From CAVVAH01 sp963746175 (GTDB lineage Bacteria > Actinomycetota > Actinomycetes > JACCUZ01), in the NCBI GenBank assembly GCA_963746175.1, contig CAVVAH010000004.1, positions 1,178,001 to 1,242,000 on the forward strand: a stretch of DNA of 64,000 nucleotides, in the 5' to 3' direction. The stretch's first letter is position 1. Each line of letters starts with the position of its first letter. The notes beneath the pieces were generated by a model. It was not told where the DNA came from, did not search any database, and worked only from the letters and a program-made list of their open reading frames with translations. Position numbers and translations under genes: made by a program. Below are positions 1-7,656 of the stretch, in pieces.

Positions 1-1
1 G

Positions 2-355
2 GCGTGCTGGGACTTCTTCGACGAGGTGGCCGTGCGGGTGTCACCCGAGATGCGCAAGGGCCCGCGCGGGGGTGGGCGGGACCGCGACCGGATCATCGGT
101 CATGTGCTGCGCGTCGAGCGCCTGGACTTCGCCAAGAGCCTCGGCCTGCCCGTGCCTGACGACGACGCGCTCCCGCTGGACGTGATGCGTGACCACCGCG
201 ATGCGTACGTCGCGTTGATGCGGGCCTACAACGCCGGCGAGGGCAAGCGGATGCGGTCGCGGAACCTGCCGTTCCTCATCCGGCACAGCGCCTTCCACAC
301 GATGGACCACGCCTGGGAGATGCAGGACAAGGACCTCACCGCGCCCTCCGGGTGA
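2..355 (+). CDS. DinB-like protein, 3' part only
   Basis: The reading frame is open at the left edge of the window, so the true start lies upstream and a visible GTG at 26 is probably internal. About 117 residues are seen. The C-terminal part has a histidine-rich helix (RHSAFHTMDHAWEMQDKD) resembling the last helix of DinB/YfiT four-helix-bundle proteins, which use histidines to hold a metal. Members are often thiol-dependent transferases or isomerases, but no substrate can be named here. The family call rests on the helix pattern and on the WDFFDEV segment near the edge. Confidence 0.6.
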   Translation, partial: ACWDFFDEVAVRVSPEMRKGPRGGGRDRDRIIGHVLRVERLDFAKSLGLPVPDDDALPLDVMRDHRDAYVALMRAYNAGEGKRMRSRNLPFLIRHSAFHTMDHAWEMQDKDLTAPSG

Positions 356-364
356 GGGCAGCGC

Positions 365-547
365 TCACGGGTGGACCGTGCGTACGGTGGCGCGGCGCCA
401 CCAGCGCGGTCGCCGCCGCGGGACCCGGACCGGAACGGGCTGCGCCCCGCTGCCGCGAACGGCGCGGGCGCGCCGTGCGTGGGCCACGTCGCGCAGCAGG
501 TCGGCGCGGTGCTCGGCGGCGAGGGCGAAGGTGAAGGTCGAGTTCAT
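365..547 (-). CDS. Small basic hypothetical protein (60 aa)
   Basis: ATG at 547 gives a 60-residue protein beginning MNSTFTFALAAEHRADLLRD and ending in an Arg/Pro-rich tail. The head resembles short uncharacterised actinobacterial proteins that start with an alanine-rich helix carrying EHRxDLLR. No domain with known function is seen and no strong ribosome site precedes it. It is convergent with the DinB-like gene, leaving only 9 bases between the stops. It could be a chance frame; the recognisable N-terminal helix is the main support. Confidence 0.5.
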   Translation of the reverse strand: MNSTFTFALAAEHRADLLRDVAHARRARAVRGSGAQPVPVRVPRRRPRWWRRATVRTVHP

Positions 548-645
548 GACCCGACGATCGCTCTGAGGTGGCCGGTACGGCATCGGGACGATGCCCAGTC
601 CGGCCCGGTGGTCGGTCCCGGGGCCGCCTTACTCCGTAGCGGGGC

Positions 646-1833
646 TCAGGTGGCGCCCGGTCTGCCGTGGACCGTGACCGCCTGCACGTCGCGGATGCAG
701 GTGATGTCGCTGAGGGGGTCGCCGGCGACGACGAGGAGGTCGGCGCTGAGTCCGGGCCGGAGCCGACCGGTGGTGCTGGCGAGTCCCAGAGTGTCCGCGG
801 CCACCGAGGTCGCGGAGGCGAGCACGTCTGCCTCGGCGACGCCGGCCTGCGCCAGGTTCACCAGGGCCTCCGGCAGGACGCCGTGCCGTTTGCCCGGGTT
901 GATGCCGGCGTCCGAGCCCGACACGAGCACCACGCCGGCTCGGTGCAGGTCGGCGTACATCGCGGCCCGGCTCTCGGTCGTCATGCCGGTGCGGCGCATC
1001 ATCTCCAGCACCAACGGTGGCGGTGCGGAGTCCATGAACGCGCCCAGCGTCGGGCACACCGGGGTGCGACGGGCCACGAGGTCGGCGACGATCGCCGGGT
1101 CGGGGCCGAACCCGGCCTCGTGGACGAACGTCGCGTGCTCGACGGCGTCGACGCCGGCGTCGAGCGCGTCCCGGATGGACCTGACCGAGTGGGCGTGCGC
1201 GGTGACCGGGAGGCCGGCGCGGTGGGCCTCCTCGACGAGGACGCGCAGGTCGTCGACGCCGAACTGGGTGGCGGCCGCGTCGCTGCCCGGGGTGTTGATG
1301 CCACCGCTGGCCATCACCTTGACGACGTCGACGGACCGTTCTGCGCGCTCGTGGACCGCGCGCCGCAGCGCGTCGGCGCCGGCCGCCCCGCCGCCCATGT
1401 TCGCGCAGTGACCCGCGGGTGTCGTGACGGGCGGGCCGCTGCCGAGCACCCGGGGGAACGTCGGGTCGTCGCGGTGCGCGTCACGCCAGGCCACGACGGC
1501 GAAGTGTCGGTCGCCCAGGTCGCGGACGGTGGTCACTCCGGCGCCGAGCTGGGCTCGTAGCGAGGACTCGATGACGTCGACCATCTCGTCGTCGGTCGGT
1601 GCCGGGATGCGCTCGAGCGCGCCGGGCCGGCCGTCGCAGCACAGGTGGGCGTGGGTCTCGACCAGTCCCGGCAGCAGCGTCCCCTCGGGGTGGACGACGA
1701 CGGTGCAGTCGGGTGGCAGCGCTTCCGCCGGCGGCACGATCGCGACGATCGTGCCGTCGTCGACCAGCACCGAGGTCCCGGTCGGGAGCAGCCGCTCGCC
1801 GTCGAACACTCGTCCCGCGGTCCAGGCCTCCAC
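646..1833 (-). CDS. Amidohydrolase family protein (imidazolonepropionase-like)
   Basis: A 395-residue metal-dependent hydrolase. The metal site can be followed: HAH in ETHAHL near the N-terminus, a lysine in VKVMASGG that is normally carboxylated, histidines in VTAHAHS and VEHATF, and the catalytic aspartate in SGSDAG. This pattern is typical of prolidase- and imidazolonepropionase-like amidohydrolases acting on cyclic amides or dipeptides; the substrate is not known. I choose GTG at 1833 because GGGGAGG lies 4 bases upstream of it, whereas the longer frame from 1884 adds an Ala/Arg-rich stretch without family features. The protein then begins VEAWTAGRVFDG, as family members usually do. It stands alone. 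Confidence 0.85.
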   Translation of the reverse strand: MEAWTAGRVFDGERLLPTGTSVLVDDGTIVAIVPPAEALPPDCTVVVHPEGTLLPGLVETHAHLCCDGRPGALERIPAPTDDEMVDVIESSLRAQLGAGVTTVRDLGDRHFAVVAWRDAHRDDPTFPRVLGSGPPVTTPAGHCANMGGGAAGADALRRAVHERAERSVDVVKVMASGGINTPGSDAAATQFGVDDLRVLVEEAHRAGLPVTAHAHSVRSIRDALDAGVDAVEHATFVHEAGFGPDPAIVADLVARRTPVCPTLGAFMDSAPPPLVLEMMRRTGMTTESRAAMYADLHRAGVVLVSGSDAGINPGKRHGVLPEALVNLAQAGVAEADVLASATSVAADTLGLASTTGRLRPGLSADLLVVAGDPLSDITCIRDVQAVTVHGRPGAT

Positions 1834-1968
1834 GCTGCCTCCCCAGCCACCTCGCGCCGCCCGGGCACGGGCCGGCTCCAGCATGCTCGCTCGGACCGGA
1901 GCTGGGGAGGGTCAGGGCGACACGCGGGCGGGTTGAGATCCGGCCCGCTCAGGCCTTACTGTGGTTAG

Positions 1969-1985
1969 TCTACTGACACAGTAGA
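1969..1985. promoter_or_regulatory. Perfect palindrome in an AT-rich spot, probable operator
   Basis: TCTACTG-ACA-CAGTAGA is a perfect 7-bp inverted repeat. It sits in one of the few AT-rich patches of the window, 20 bases before the ATG of a short frame at 2006. Size and layout resemble operators of winged-helix repressors of the BlaI/CopY type, but half-site similarity is the only basis for that. Confidence 0.45.
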
Positions 1986-2005
1986 AAATTTCACGGGAGG
2001 TGCTC

Positions 2006-2173
2006 ATGAGGCACGGTCTGCAGGGGAGCGCGGAGGGCAGGTCGGGCGACACGACGCCGCACCCTGCGACTTCGTCCCGCGTGCGGAGTACGCCCGCTAC
2101 CTCGACCTCGCCGCTCGACCTCCGCCGCCGGCAGACCGCCGCCACCTCCCCCGCCCGACCCCGCTGCGCCTGA
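2006..2173 (+). CDS. Short reading frame, possibly a frameshifted small gene
   Basis: ATG at 2006 has a good ribosome site (GGGAGG, 6 bases upstream) and follows the palindrome at 1969-1985. The direct frame gives 55 residues rich in Thr/Ser/Arg and does not look like a folded protein. From about 2041 a second frame (codons at 2068, 2071 and so on) reads CDFVPRAEYARYLDLAA and is more protein-like, running to a stop near 2217. The real gene may therefore be frameshifted near 2040, or this may be a remnant. No function is proposed. Confidence 0.25.
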   Translation: MRHGLQGSAEGRSGDTTPHPATSSRVRSTPATSTSPLDLRRRQTAATSPARPRCA

Positions 2174-2191
2174 CCCGTACGCCCTCCGGGC

Positions 2192-2280
2192 GGTTGATCA
2201 CGTCCACGTGATCGACCGCCTCCGGTAGTGGTCTGTACGCCACGTGTGGCGGAGGTTGATCACGTCCACGTGATCAACCT
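2192..2280. repeat. Pair of TGATCACGT palindromes 61 bp apart
   Basis: Copy 1 (2192-2217) has 12-bp arms GGTTGATCACGT / ACGTGATCGACC with one mismatch around CC. Copy 2 (2253-2280) has perfect 13-bp arms around CC. A smaller palindrome CGCCACGTGTGGCG (2238-2251) lies between them. The block separates the short frame at 2006 from the csoR operators. A close relative is at 40053-40080. It may be a terminator or an intergenic repeat. Confidence 0.7.
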
Positions 2281-2303
2281 GCCGAGGCGAGGGGTTGCAC
2301 CGG

Positions 2304-2320
2304 GTACCCCTGGGGGGTAC
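2304..2320. promoter_or_regulatory. CsoR-type operator 1
   Basis: GTACCCC-TGG-GGGGTAC is a perfect 7-bp inverted repeat of the GTAC-plus-C/G-run type recognised by CsoR repressors. It lies 54 bases upstream of csoR, so autoregulation of csoR-copZ-copA by copper is expected. Confidence 0.75.
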
Positions 2321-2340
2321 TGTCGACTGTCTTGACCTGA

Positions 2341-2355
2341 TACCCCGGCGGGGTA
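2341..2355. promoter_or_regulatory. CsoR-type operator 2
   Basis: TACCCC-GGC-GGGGTA is a second perfect inverted repeat with the same core as operator 1, 37 bases further on and 19 bases before the csoR start codon. A possible -35 hexamer TTGACC (2332-2337) lies between the two sites, so bound repressor would cover the promoter. Confidence 0.7.
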
Positions 2356-2374
2356 CGCGACGCGGAGGCACGAC

Positions 2375-2662
2375 ATGACGACCCACGGCTACACCGCCCG
2401 CAAGGACAGCCACCTCAAGCGGCTCCGGCGCATCGAGGGCCAGGTCCGCGGCCTGCAGCGGATGGTCGAGGAGGACAAGTACTGCATCGACGTCCTCACC
2501 CAGGTGGCCGCCGCCACCAAGGCGCTGCAGTCGTTCTCGCTCGAGCTGCTGGACGAGCACCTCGGGCACTGCGTCGTCGAGGCCGCCCAGCGCGGGGGCA
2601 CCGAGGCCGACGAGAAGGTGCGCGAGGCCTCCCAGGCCATCGCCCGGCTGGTCCGCAGCTGA
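2375..2662 (+). CDS. csoR: Copper-sensing transcriptional repressor CsoR
   Basis: A 95-residue DUF156-family all-helical repressor. The Cu(I) ligand set of CsoR is present: Cys37 in YCID, and His62 and Cys66 in EHLGHC. The DNA-contacting basic segment (HLKRLRRIEGQVRGLQRM, residues 13-30) is intact. When Cu(I) binds, the protein leaves its operator and the operon is expressed. It is the first gene of csoR-copZ-copA, preceded by two operators and a GGAGG ribosome site. Length and ligand spacing match mycobacterial CsoR, so a nickel (RcnR) or persulfide (CstR) role is less likely. Confidence 0.93.
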   Translation: MTTHGYTARKDSHLKRLRRIEGQVRGLQRMVEEDKYCIDVLTQVAAATKALQSFSLELLDEHLGHCVVEAAQRGGTEADEKVREASQAIARLVRS

Positions 2663-2687
2663 CCACACGTCTGGAGGACTGACCGCG

Positions 2688-2912
2688 ATGCGCAACGAAA
2701 CGACGTACGGCGTCCTCGGCATGACCTGCGGTCACTGCGTCCAGGCCGTGAGCAGCGAGCTCCGCGAGCTGTCTGGCGTCCGCAGCGTCGACGTCGAGCT
2801 GGTCGAGGGCGGAACCTCGGTCGTGCACGTCGTCAGTGACGAGCCACTGCCTCTGGAGGCCGTGCGGTCGGCCGTCGACGAGGCCGGCTACCAGCTGGTG
2901 GCGGCACCGTGA
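2688..2912 (+). CDS. copZ: Copper chaperone, HMA domain (CopZ-like)
   Basis: A 74-residue single heavy-metal-associated domain of ferredoxin-like fold. The metal loop GMTCGHC (residues 11-17) supplies the two cysteines that bind Cu(I). Such proteins pick up cytosolic copper and pass it to the HMA domain of the CopA pump. It lies 25 bases after csoR, with TGGAGGA as ribosome site, and its stop overlaps the GTG of copA by 4 bases, so the two are translationally coupled. Confidence 0.93.
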   Translation: MRNETTYGVLGMTCGHCVQAVSSELRELSGVRSVDVELVEGGTSVVHVVSDEPLPLEAVRSAVDEAGYQLVAAP

Positions 2913-5212
2913 CGGCGCCGCGACCGCACTTCACCGCCGGTCCGCGGGCGGGTCGGCCGCAGGTGGTGGACCTGCAGATCGGCGGCATGACCTGCACGTC
3001 GTGCGCGGTGCGGATCGAGAAGAAGCTCAACCGGATGCCCGGTGTCACCGCGACGGTGAACTACGCCACGGAGAAGGCCCACGTCGTGTACGCCGACGAC
3101 GTGACGACCGACGACCTGGTCGCCACGGTGGCGCGGACCGGCTACAGGGCCGGGCTGCCGTCGCCGGCAGCAGCCCGCGGCGACGACCCGGCCGGTGACG
3201 GCGCCGACATCGGTACCGCCGAGGTCCGTGACCTGCGCCGGCGGGTCCTCGTCAGCGCCCTCCTCACCGTGCCCGTGGTGCTGCTGGCGATGGTCCCCGC
3301 GCTGCAGGTCGACGGCTGGCAGTGGCTGTCGCTCACCCTTGCGGCGCCGGTCGTCACGTGGGGGGCGTGGCCGTTCCACCGTGCGACGCTGGACAACCTC
3401 CGGCACGGCGCCACGACCATGGACACGCTGGTGTCGCTCGGCGTCGTCGCGGCGTTCGGCTGGTCGCTGTACGCGCTGTTCGTCGGCGGCGCCGGCGAGA
3501 TCGGCGTGCAGATGCCGTTCACGCTGGTGCCGTCGCGCGGGTCCGGCGCCGACGAGATCTACCTCGAGGTCGCCTCCGGGGTCACGCTGTTCCTGCTCGT
3601 CGGCCGCTACCTCGAGGCGCGTGCCCGCCGCCGCAGCGGTGCCGCCCTGCGCGCTCTGATGTCGATGGGCGCCAAGGACGTCGCGGTGCTGCGCGAGGGC
3701 CGTGAGGTGCGGGTCGCCGTCACCGACCTCGCCGTCGGCGACGAGTTCGTCGTACGACCGGGGGAGAAGGTCGCGACCGACGGCACCGTCGTCGCCGGCA
3801 CCTCGGCCATCGACGCGTCGATGCTCACCGGCGAGCCGGTGCCCGTCGAGGTCGGCCCTGACGACGACGTGGTCGGCGCGACGGTCAACGCCGGCGGCCG
3901 GCTGGTCGTGCGGGCCACCCGGGTGGGCAGCGACACGCAGCTCGCGCAGCTGGCCCGGCTGGTGGAGGCGGCGCAGAGCGGCAAGGCCGAGGTGCAGCGG
4001 CTCGCCGACCGGGTGTCGGCGGTCTTCGTCCCACTGGTCATCGCGCTCGCCGTCGCCACCCTGGGGTTCTGGCTCGGCACCGGCGCCCGGCCGGAGCTCG
4101 CGTTCAGCGCGGCGGTCGCGGTGCTGATCATCGCCTGTCCGTGCGCGTTGGGCCTGGCCACGCCGACGGCGCTGCTCGTCGGCACCGGCCGCGGCGCGCA
4201 GCTCGGCATCGTCATCAAGGGTCCCGAGGTGCTCGAGCAGACCCGCCGCGTCGACACCGTGCTGCTCGACAAGACGGGCACGGTCACCCAGGGGCGGATG
4301 CAGGTGGTCGACGTCGTGCCCGCAGACGGTGTCACCCGGCGGGACGTGCTGCGGCTCGCCGGCGCGGTCGAGCACGCGAGCGAGCACCCGATCGCCGCCG
4401 CGGTCGCGACGGCCGCACTCTCGGAGGTCGGCGAGCTGCCCGCGGTCGACGCGTTCCAGAGCCTCCAGGGCCTCGGCGTGCAGGGAGTCGTCGCCGGTGC
4501 GGACGGTGCGACGCACGCCGTCGTCGCCGGCCGGCCGGCGCTGCTGGCGCAGTGGTCGCAGCACCTGCCGCCGGAGCTCGCCGCCGCACTGCGGGCGTAC
4601 GAGGCGCAGGGCCGCACCGTCGTCGCCGTCGGCTGGGACGGCTCGGCCCGCGGGCTGGTGGTCGTCGCCGACGCCGTCAAGCCGACCAGCGCCGACGCAG
4701 TGGCACAGCTGAGGGCCCTCGGCCTGCGCCCGGTCCTGCTCACCGGCGACAACGCCTCCGCGGCCGCGACGGTGGCGCGCGAGGTCGGCATCGACCCGGC
4801 CGACGTGGTCGCCGGCGTGCTGCCCGCCGGCAAGGTCGACGCCGTACGGCGGCTGCAGGCCGAGGGGCGGGTGGTCGCCATGGTCGGAGACGGGGCGAAC
4901 GACGCCGCCGCGCTGGCCGCCGCCGACCTCGGGCTCGCGATGGGCACCGGGACCGACGTCGCGATCGAGGCCTCCGACCTCACCCTCGTCCGCGGCGACC
5001 TGCGCGCGGCCGCGGACGCCATCCGGCTCTCGCGCGCCACCCTGCGCACCATCAAGCAGAACCTCGGCTGGGCCTTCGGCTACAACGTCGCCGCGCTGCC
5101 GCTCGCCGCGGCCGGGCTGCTCAACCCGATGATCGCCGGCGCCGCGATGGCAGCCAGCTCGGTGCTCGTCGTGACGAACAGCCTGCGGCTGCGGCGGTTC
5201 GGCACGAGATGA
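2909..5212 (+). CDS. copA: Copper-exporting P1B-type ATPase CopA
   Basis: A 767-residue pump that uses ATP to push Cu(I) out of the cytoplasm. It has one N-terminal HMA domain with GMTCTSC (Cys29, Cys32), the TGEP actuator motif, the membrane CPC triad near residues 410-412, the phosphorylated aspartate in DKTGT near residue 454, the HP motif in SEHPIA, and GDGANDAAA near residue 661. The CPC triad and the csoR/copZ context mark it as Cu+-specific. The GTG start overlaps the copZ stop. The length is normal for a single-HMA CopA and nothing appears broken. Confidence 0.96.
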   Translation: MTAPRPHFTAGPRAGRPQVVDLQIGGMTCTSCAVRIEKKLNRMPGVTATVNYATEKAHVVYADDVTTDDLVATVARTGYRAGLPSPAAARGDDPAGDGADIGTAEVRDLRRRVLVSALLTVPVVLLAMVPALQVDGWQWLSLTLAAPVVTWGAWPFHRATLDNLRHGATTMDTLVSLGVVAAFGWSLYALFVGGAGEIGVQMPFTLVPSRGSGADEIYLEVASGVTLFLLVGRYLEARARRRSGAALRALMSMGAKDVAVLREGREVRVAVTDLAVGDEFVVRPGEKVATDGTVVAGTSAIDASMLTGEPVPVEVGPDDDVVGATVNAGGRLVVRATRVGSDTQLAQLARLVEAAQSGKAEVQRLADRVSAVFVPLVIALAVATLGFWLGTGARPELAFSAAVAVLIIACPCALGLATPTALLVGTGRGAQLGIVIKGPEVLEQTRRVDTVLLDKTGTVTQGRMQVVDVVPADGVTRRDVLRLAGAVEHASEHPIAAAVATAALSEVGELPAVDAFQSLQGLGVQGVVAGADGATHAVVAGRPALLAQWSQHLPPELAAALRAYEAQGRTVVAVGWDGSARGLVVVADAVKPTSADAVAQLRALGLRPVLLTGDNASAAATVAREVGIDPADVVAGVLPAGKVDAVRRLQAEGRVVAMVGDGANDAAALAAADLGLAMGTGTDVAIEASDLTLVRGDLRAAADAIRLSRATLRTIKQNLGWAFGYNVAALPLAAAGLLNPMIAGAAMAASSVLVVTNSLRLRRFGTR

Positions 5213-5219
5213 TGCGCGC

Positions 5220-5954
5220 ATGACCGACGTCGCCGTCCTGCCGGCACCGCTGCTCGCGCACTGGCGGACGTGGACCGGCGCCTCGGCGGCCCAGCTCGCC
5301 GTCCTCGGGTCCGGCGTCCGCGACCAGGTGGTCGTCGTCGGCTCGGCCGCGCGTGAGGAGCCCGGCTGGGACGGCGAGATGCACGGCGTGGTCGGTATCG
5401 CCGATGCGGCGGGCAGCGCGATCGTGTCGGTCCCACCGGCCCACGCCGAGTGGGCCCAGACCTTCGTCGCCGGTCGAGGCACCTTGGACGAGCTCCGTGC
5501 TGCGCTGCCGGCACAGCTGGGCCTTCCGACCCACCTCGTCTACCGCGGTGTCTGCCGCTGGGCGGTCGACGTGCCGACCGCCGCCGAGCTCCCGGACGCC
5601 GGCGAGTGGCTGCCGGCCGCCGACCCGCGCGTGCCCGCCTGGCTGAAGCCGTTCGGTGGCGACGTGCTGGTCGTCCTCGACGACGACGTCTACGTCGCCG
5701 GTGTGGGTCTCAAGCGGCACGACGAGCACGGCCAGGAGATCTCGGTCGGCACCGAGGAGGCCGCCCGCGGTCGCGGCCTGGCCCGGCGGCTCGTCGCGCA
5801 GGCGGCCCGCACCCTGCTGGCCAGCGGCATCGTGCCGACCTACCTGCACGACCCGGCCAACATCGCCTCCGGCAAGGTGGCCGATGCGGCCGGGTTCCCG
5901 GACCGCGGCTGGACCGCGCTCGGCCTGTTCGGTCCGCTCGGCCCCGACGACTGA
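5220..5954 (+). CDS. GNAT-family N-acetyltransferase
   Basis: A 244-residue protein. Its C-terminal half carries the acetyl-CoA-binding motif A (EEAARGRGLARRLV, around residues 180-195) and the following helix. The N-terminal half (about 100 residues) has no clear family feature. The start ATG lies 7 bases after copA, but a -10-like hexamer GATGAT lies 6 bases before the ATG, so it may also be made from its own leaderless transcript. The substrate is unknown, and a link to copper is suggested only by position. Confidence 0.72.
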   Translation: MTDVAVLPAPLLAHWRTWTGASAAQLAVLGSGVRDQVVVVGSAAREEPGWDGEMHGVVGIADAAGSAIVSVPPAHAEWAQTFVAGRGTLDELRAALPAQLGLPTHLVYRGVCRWAVDVPTAAELPDAGEWLPAADPRVPAWLKPFGGDVLVVLDDDVYVAGVGLKRHDEHGQEISVGTEEAARGRGLARRLVAQAARTLLASGIVPTYLHDPANIASGKVADAAGFPDRGWTALGLFGPLGPDD

Positions 5955-5998
5955 CCCGGGCGGCCGCGGTACCGTCGATGCGGCTGCTCGTCAGCCAC

Positions 5999-6083
5999 GG
6001 CGGGGTCGCCTAGCGGCCGATGGCACGCGCCTTGAAAGCGCGCAACGGGCAACCGTTCGTGGGTTCGAATCCCACCCCCGCCG
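5999..6083 (+). tRNA. tRNA-Ser (anticodon UGA)
   Basis: It folds as a class II tRNA. The acceptor GGCGGGG (5999-6005) pairs with CCCCGCC (6076-6082), followed by discriminator G. The anticodon stem CGCGC/GCGCG encloses loop CTTGAAA with anticodon TGA, followed by a long variable arm. The T arm is GTGGG-TTCGAAT-CCCAC. CCA is not encoded. Confidence 0.95.
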
Positions 6084-6112
6084 CCGGACGCGCGCCCCGG
6101 CTGACCGGAGAC

Positions 6113-6281
6113 GAGGAACCGGCCGAACGGTTGGATACCGGCATGGTCGGTATCAACGACGGCGTCGTGTCGAACCCCGCAGCCCCGTCCGGGGGCGTCC
6201 GAGCACTCTGGCTTCGGCCGTGAGGGCGGCATCGAGGGGATCGAGCAGTACCTCGAGGCGCGTGTCGGCATCCGGCCCTAG
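6113..6281 (+). pseudogene. C-terminal remnant of succinate-semialdehyde dehydrogenase-like gene
   Basis: Only the last ~55 codons of an aldehyde dehydrogenase are present. One frame (from 6113) reads AERLDTGMVGINDGVVSNP, the conserved stretch before the C-terminus of GabD-type succinate-semialdehyde dehydrogenases. A +1 frameshift near 6200 moves the rest into another frame, SGFGREGGIEGIEQYLE, ending at a TAG at 6279-6281. The upstream catalytic domain is missing: tRNA-Ser ends 30 bases before the remnant. In Escherichia coli gabD lies next to lhgO, so this may be what is left of such a pair. Confidence 0.8.
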
Positions 6282-6317
6282 CGGGGCGTACGCGCCGACC
6301 TCGACGAGGACCGCCCA

Positions 6318-7520
6318 ATGATCCGGACCGCAGACGTCGCCGTGGTCGGGGGCGGGATCGTCGGGCTGGCGCTGGCTGACGCGGTGCTCGCGGCCGACCC
6401 GGTTCGCAGCGTCGTGGTCCTCGACAAGGAGTTGGCGCTGGGCGCGCACGCCTCGGGTCGCAACTCGGGTGTGCTGCACGCCGGCTTCTCCTACGCACCG
6501 GACTCGCTCAAAGCCCGGCTGACGCGGTGCGGCAACCAGCTGCTGCACGCCTTCTGCGACGAGCATGCGATCCCGGTCAACCGGTGCGGGAAGCTCGTCG
6601 TCGCCCAGCGGCCCGAGGACCTGCCGGCGCTGACCGAGCTGCACGACCGTGCCGCTGCGAACGGGGTGCCGGTCGAGGTCGTCGACGAGGTGCAGGCCCG
6701 GGAGCTGGAGCCGTTGGCCCGCACCCTCGACCGGGCCCTCTGGTCGCCGACCACCTCCAGCGCGTCACCGGCCGCTGTCCTGGAGGCTCTGGCCGGGCGG
6801 GTGCGTGGCCGCGGCGGCCGGCTGCTGCTGGGCACCGAGGTGACCGGCGCCCGCCCCGGCGCGGTGGTCACCCGGGACGGCACCTGGTCGGTCGGGCACG
6901 TCGTCAACGCCGCCGGGCTGCACGCCGACCGGGTCGCCCGCTGGTTCGGGATGTGCGACGACTACACGGTGCTGCCGTTCAAGGGCCTCTACTGGTACGG
7001 CGACTGGCCCACCGGTCGCCTGACGCGACACGTCTATCCGGTGCCCGACCCGCGCAACCCGTTCCTCGGCGTGCACGTCACCCTCACCGTCGACGGCCGC
7101 GTCAAGGTCGGGCCGACCGCCCTGCCCGCGCTCTGGCGCGAGTCCTACGGCGGCGCCGGTGGCTTCGCCGCCCGCGACGCCGCCGAGGTGGCCCGGCTGA
7201 TGCCCCGGTTCCTCACCAGCCGGCACCACGACGTGCCCGCCCTGCTGCGCCAGGAGCTGCCCGACTGGTGGCGGCCGCACCTGGTGCGGCAGGCCGCCCG
7301 GCTCGTCCCGAGCATCCGGCCCGCGCAGTTCCGCGAGCGGGGCCGGCCCGGCGTCCGCGCCCAGCTGTTCCACCTCCCCACCAGGAGCCTGGAGATGGAC
7401 TTCGTGGTCCGCGGCGACGCCGACTCCACCCACGTCCTGAACGCCGTCTCGCCGGCCTGGACCAGCAGCTTCGCCTTCGCCGAGCACGTCGTCCACGAGC
7501 TCGCACCCGCCCTGCGCTGA
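6318..7520 (+). CDS. lhgO: L-2-hydroxyglutarate oxidase (LhgO family)
   Basis: A 400-residue FAD-dependent oxidoreductase of the DAO superfamily. The dinucleotide-binding fold is at the N-terminus (VVGGGIVGLALA, residues 8-19), and HASGRNSGVLHAGFSY follows as in LhgO proteins. VKVGPTALPA and the C-terminal AWTSSFAFAEHV region also match the family. It would oxidise L-2-hydroxyglutarate to 2-oxoglutarate and feed electrons to the quinone pool. A GAGGA element lies about 10 bases upstream of the ATG. It follows the gabD-like remnant and ends before a strong hairpin. Confidence 0.88.
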   Translation: MIRTADVAVVGGGIVGLALADAVLAADPVRSVVVLDKELALGAHASGRNSGVLHAGFSYAPDSLKARLTRCGNQLLHAFCDEHAIPVNRCGKLVVAQRPEDLPALTELHDRAAANGVPVEVVDEVQARELEPLARTLDRALWSPTTSSASPAAVLEALAGRVRGRGGRLLLGTEVTGARPGAVVTRDGTWSVGHVVNAAGLHADRVARWFGMCDDYTVLPFKGLYWYGDWPTGRLTRHVYPVPDPRNPFLGVHVTLTVDGRVKVGPTALPALWRESYGGAGGFAARDAAEVARLMPRFLTSRHHDVPALLRQELPDWWRPHLVRQAARLVPSIRPAQFRERGRPGVRAQLFHLPTRSLEMDFVVRGDADSTHVLNAVSPAWTSSFAFAEHVVHELAPALR

Positions 7521-7564
7521 CAGGGTCGGGCCGTCGAGCACGACGTCGGCTGTGTGCGCGCGAG

Positions 7565-7597
7565 ACGGGCCGCCACCCCCGTGGGGTGGCGGCCCGT
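7565..7597. terminator. 15-bp perfect hairpin between convergent genes
   Basis: Arms of 15 bp (7565-7579 and 7583-7597, beginning ACGGGCCGCC) pair perfectly around a CGT loop. It lies between the end of lhgO and the end of the convergent nitroreductase gene. There is no U-run, as is usual in very GC-rich actinobacteria. It probably serves both strands. Confidence 0.75.
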
Positions 7598-7656
7598 CCT
7601 GACGGACTGACAGGTTCGGTGTCCGGTCCCGTGGCGGGGCCACCTGGCTCCGGTCG

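Noticed and set aside
1912..2145. A 77-codon minus-strand frame overlapping the palindrome and short plus-strand frame
   Set aside because: No ribosome site, no family features, and it overlaps the likely operator.
2888..5482. An 864-codon minus-strand frame over copA
   Set aside because: copA is complete with all P-type ATPase motifs; the antisense product shows no family features.
5999..7520. Integrated element using tRNA-Ser(UGA) as attachment site
   Set aside because: No integrase, no repeated tRNA 3' end and no foreign-looking genes follow; only the gabD-like remnant hints at a past event.
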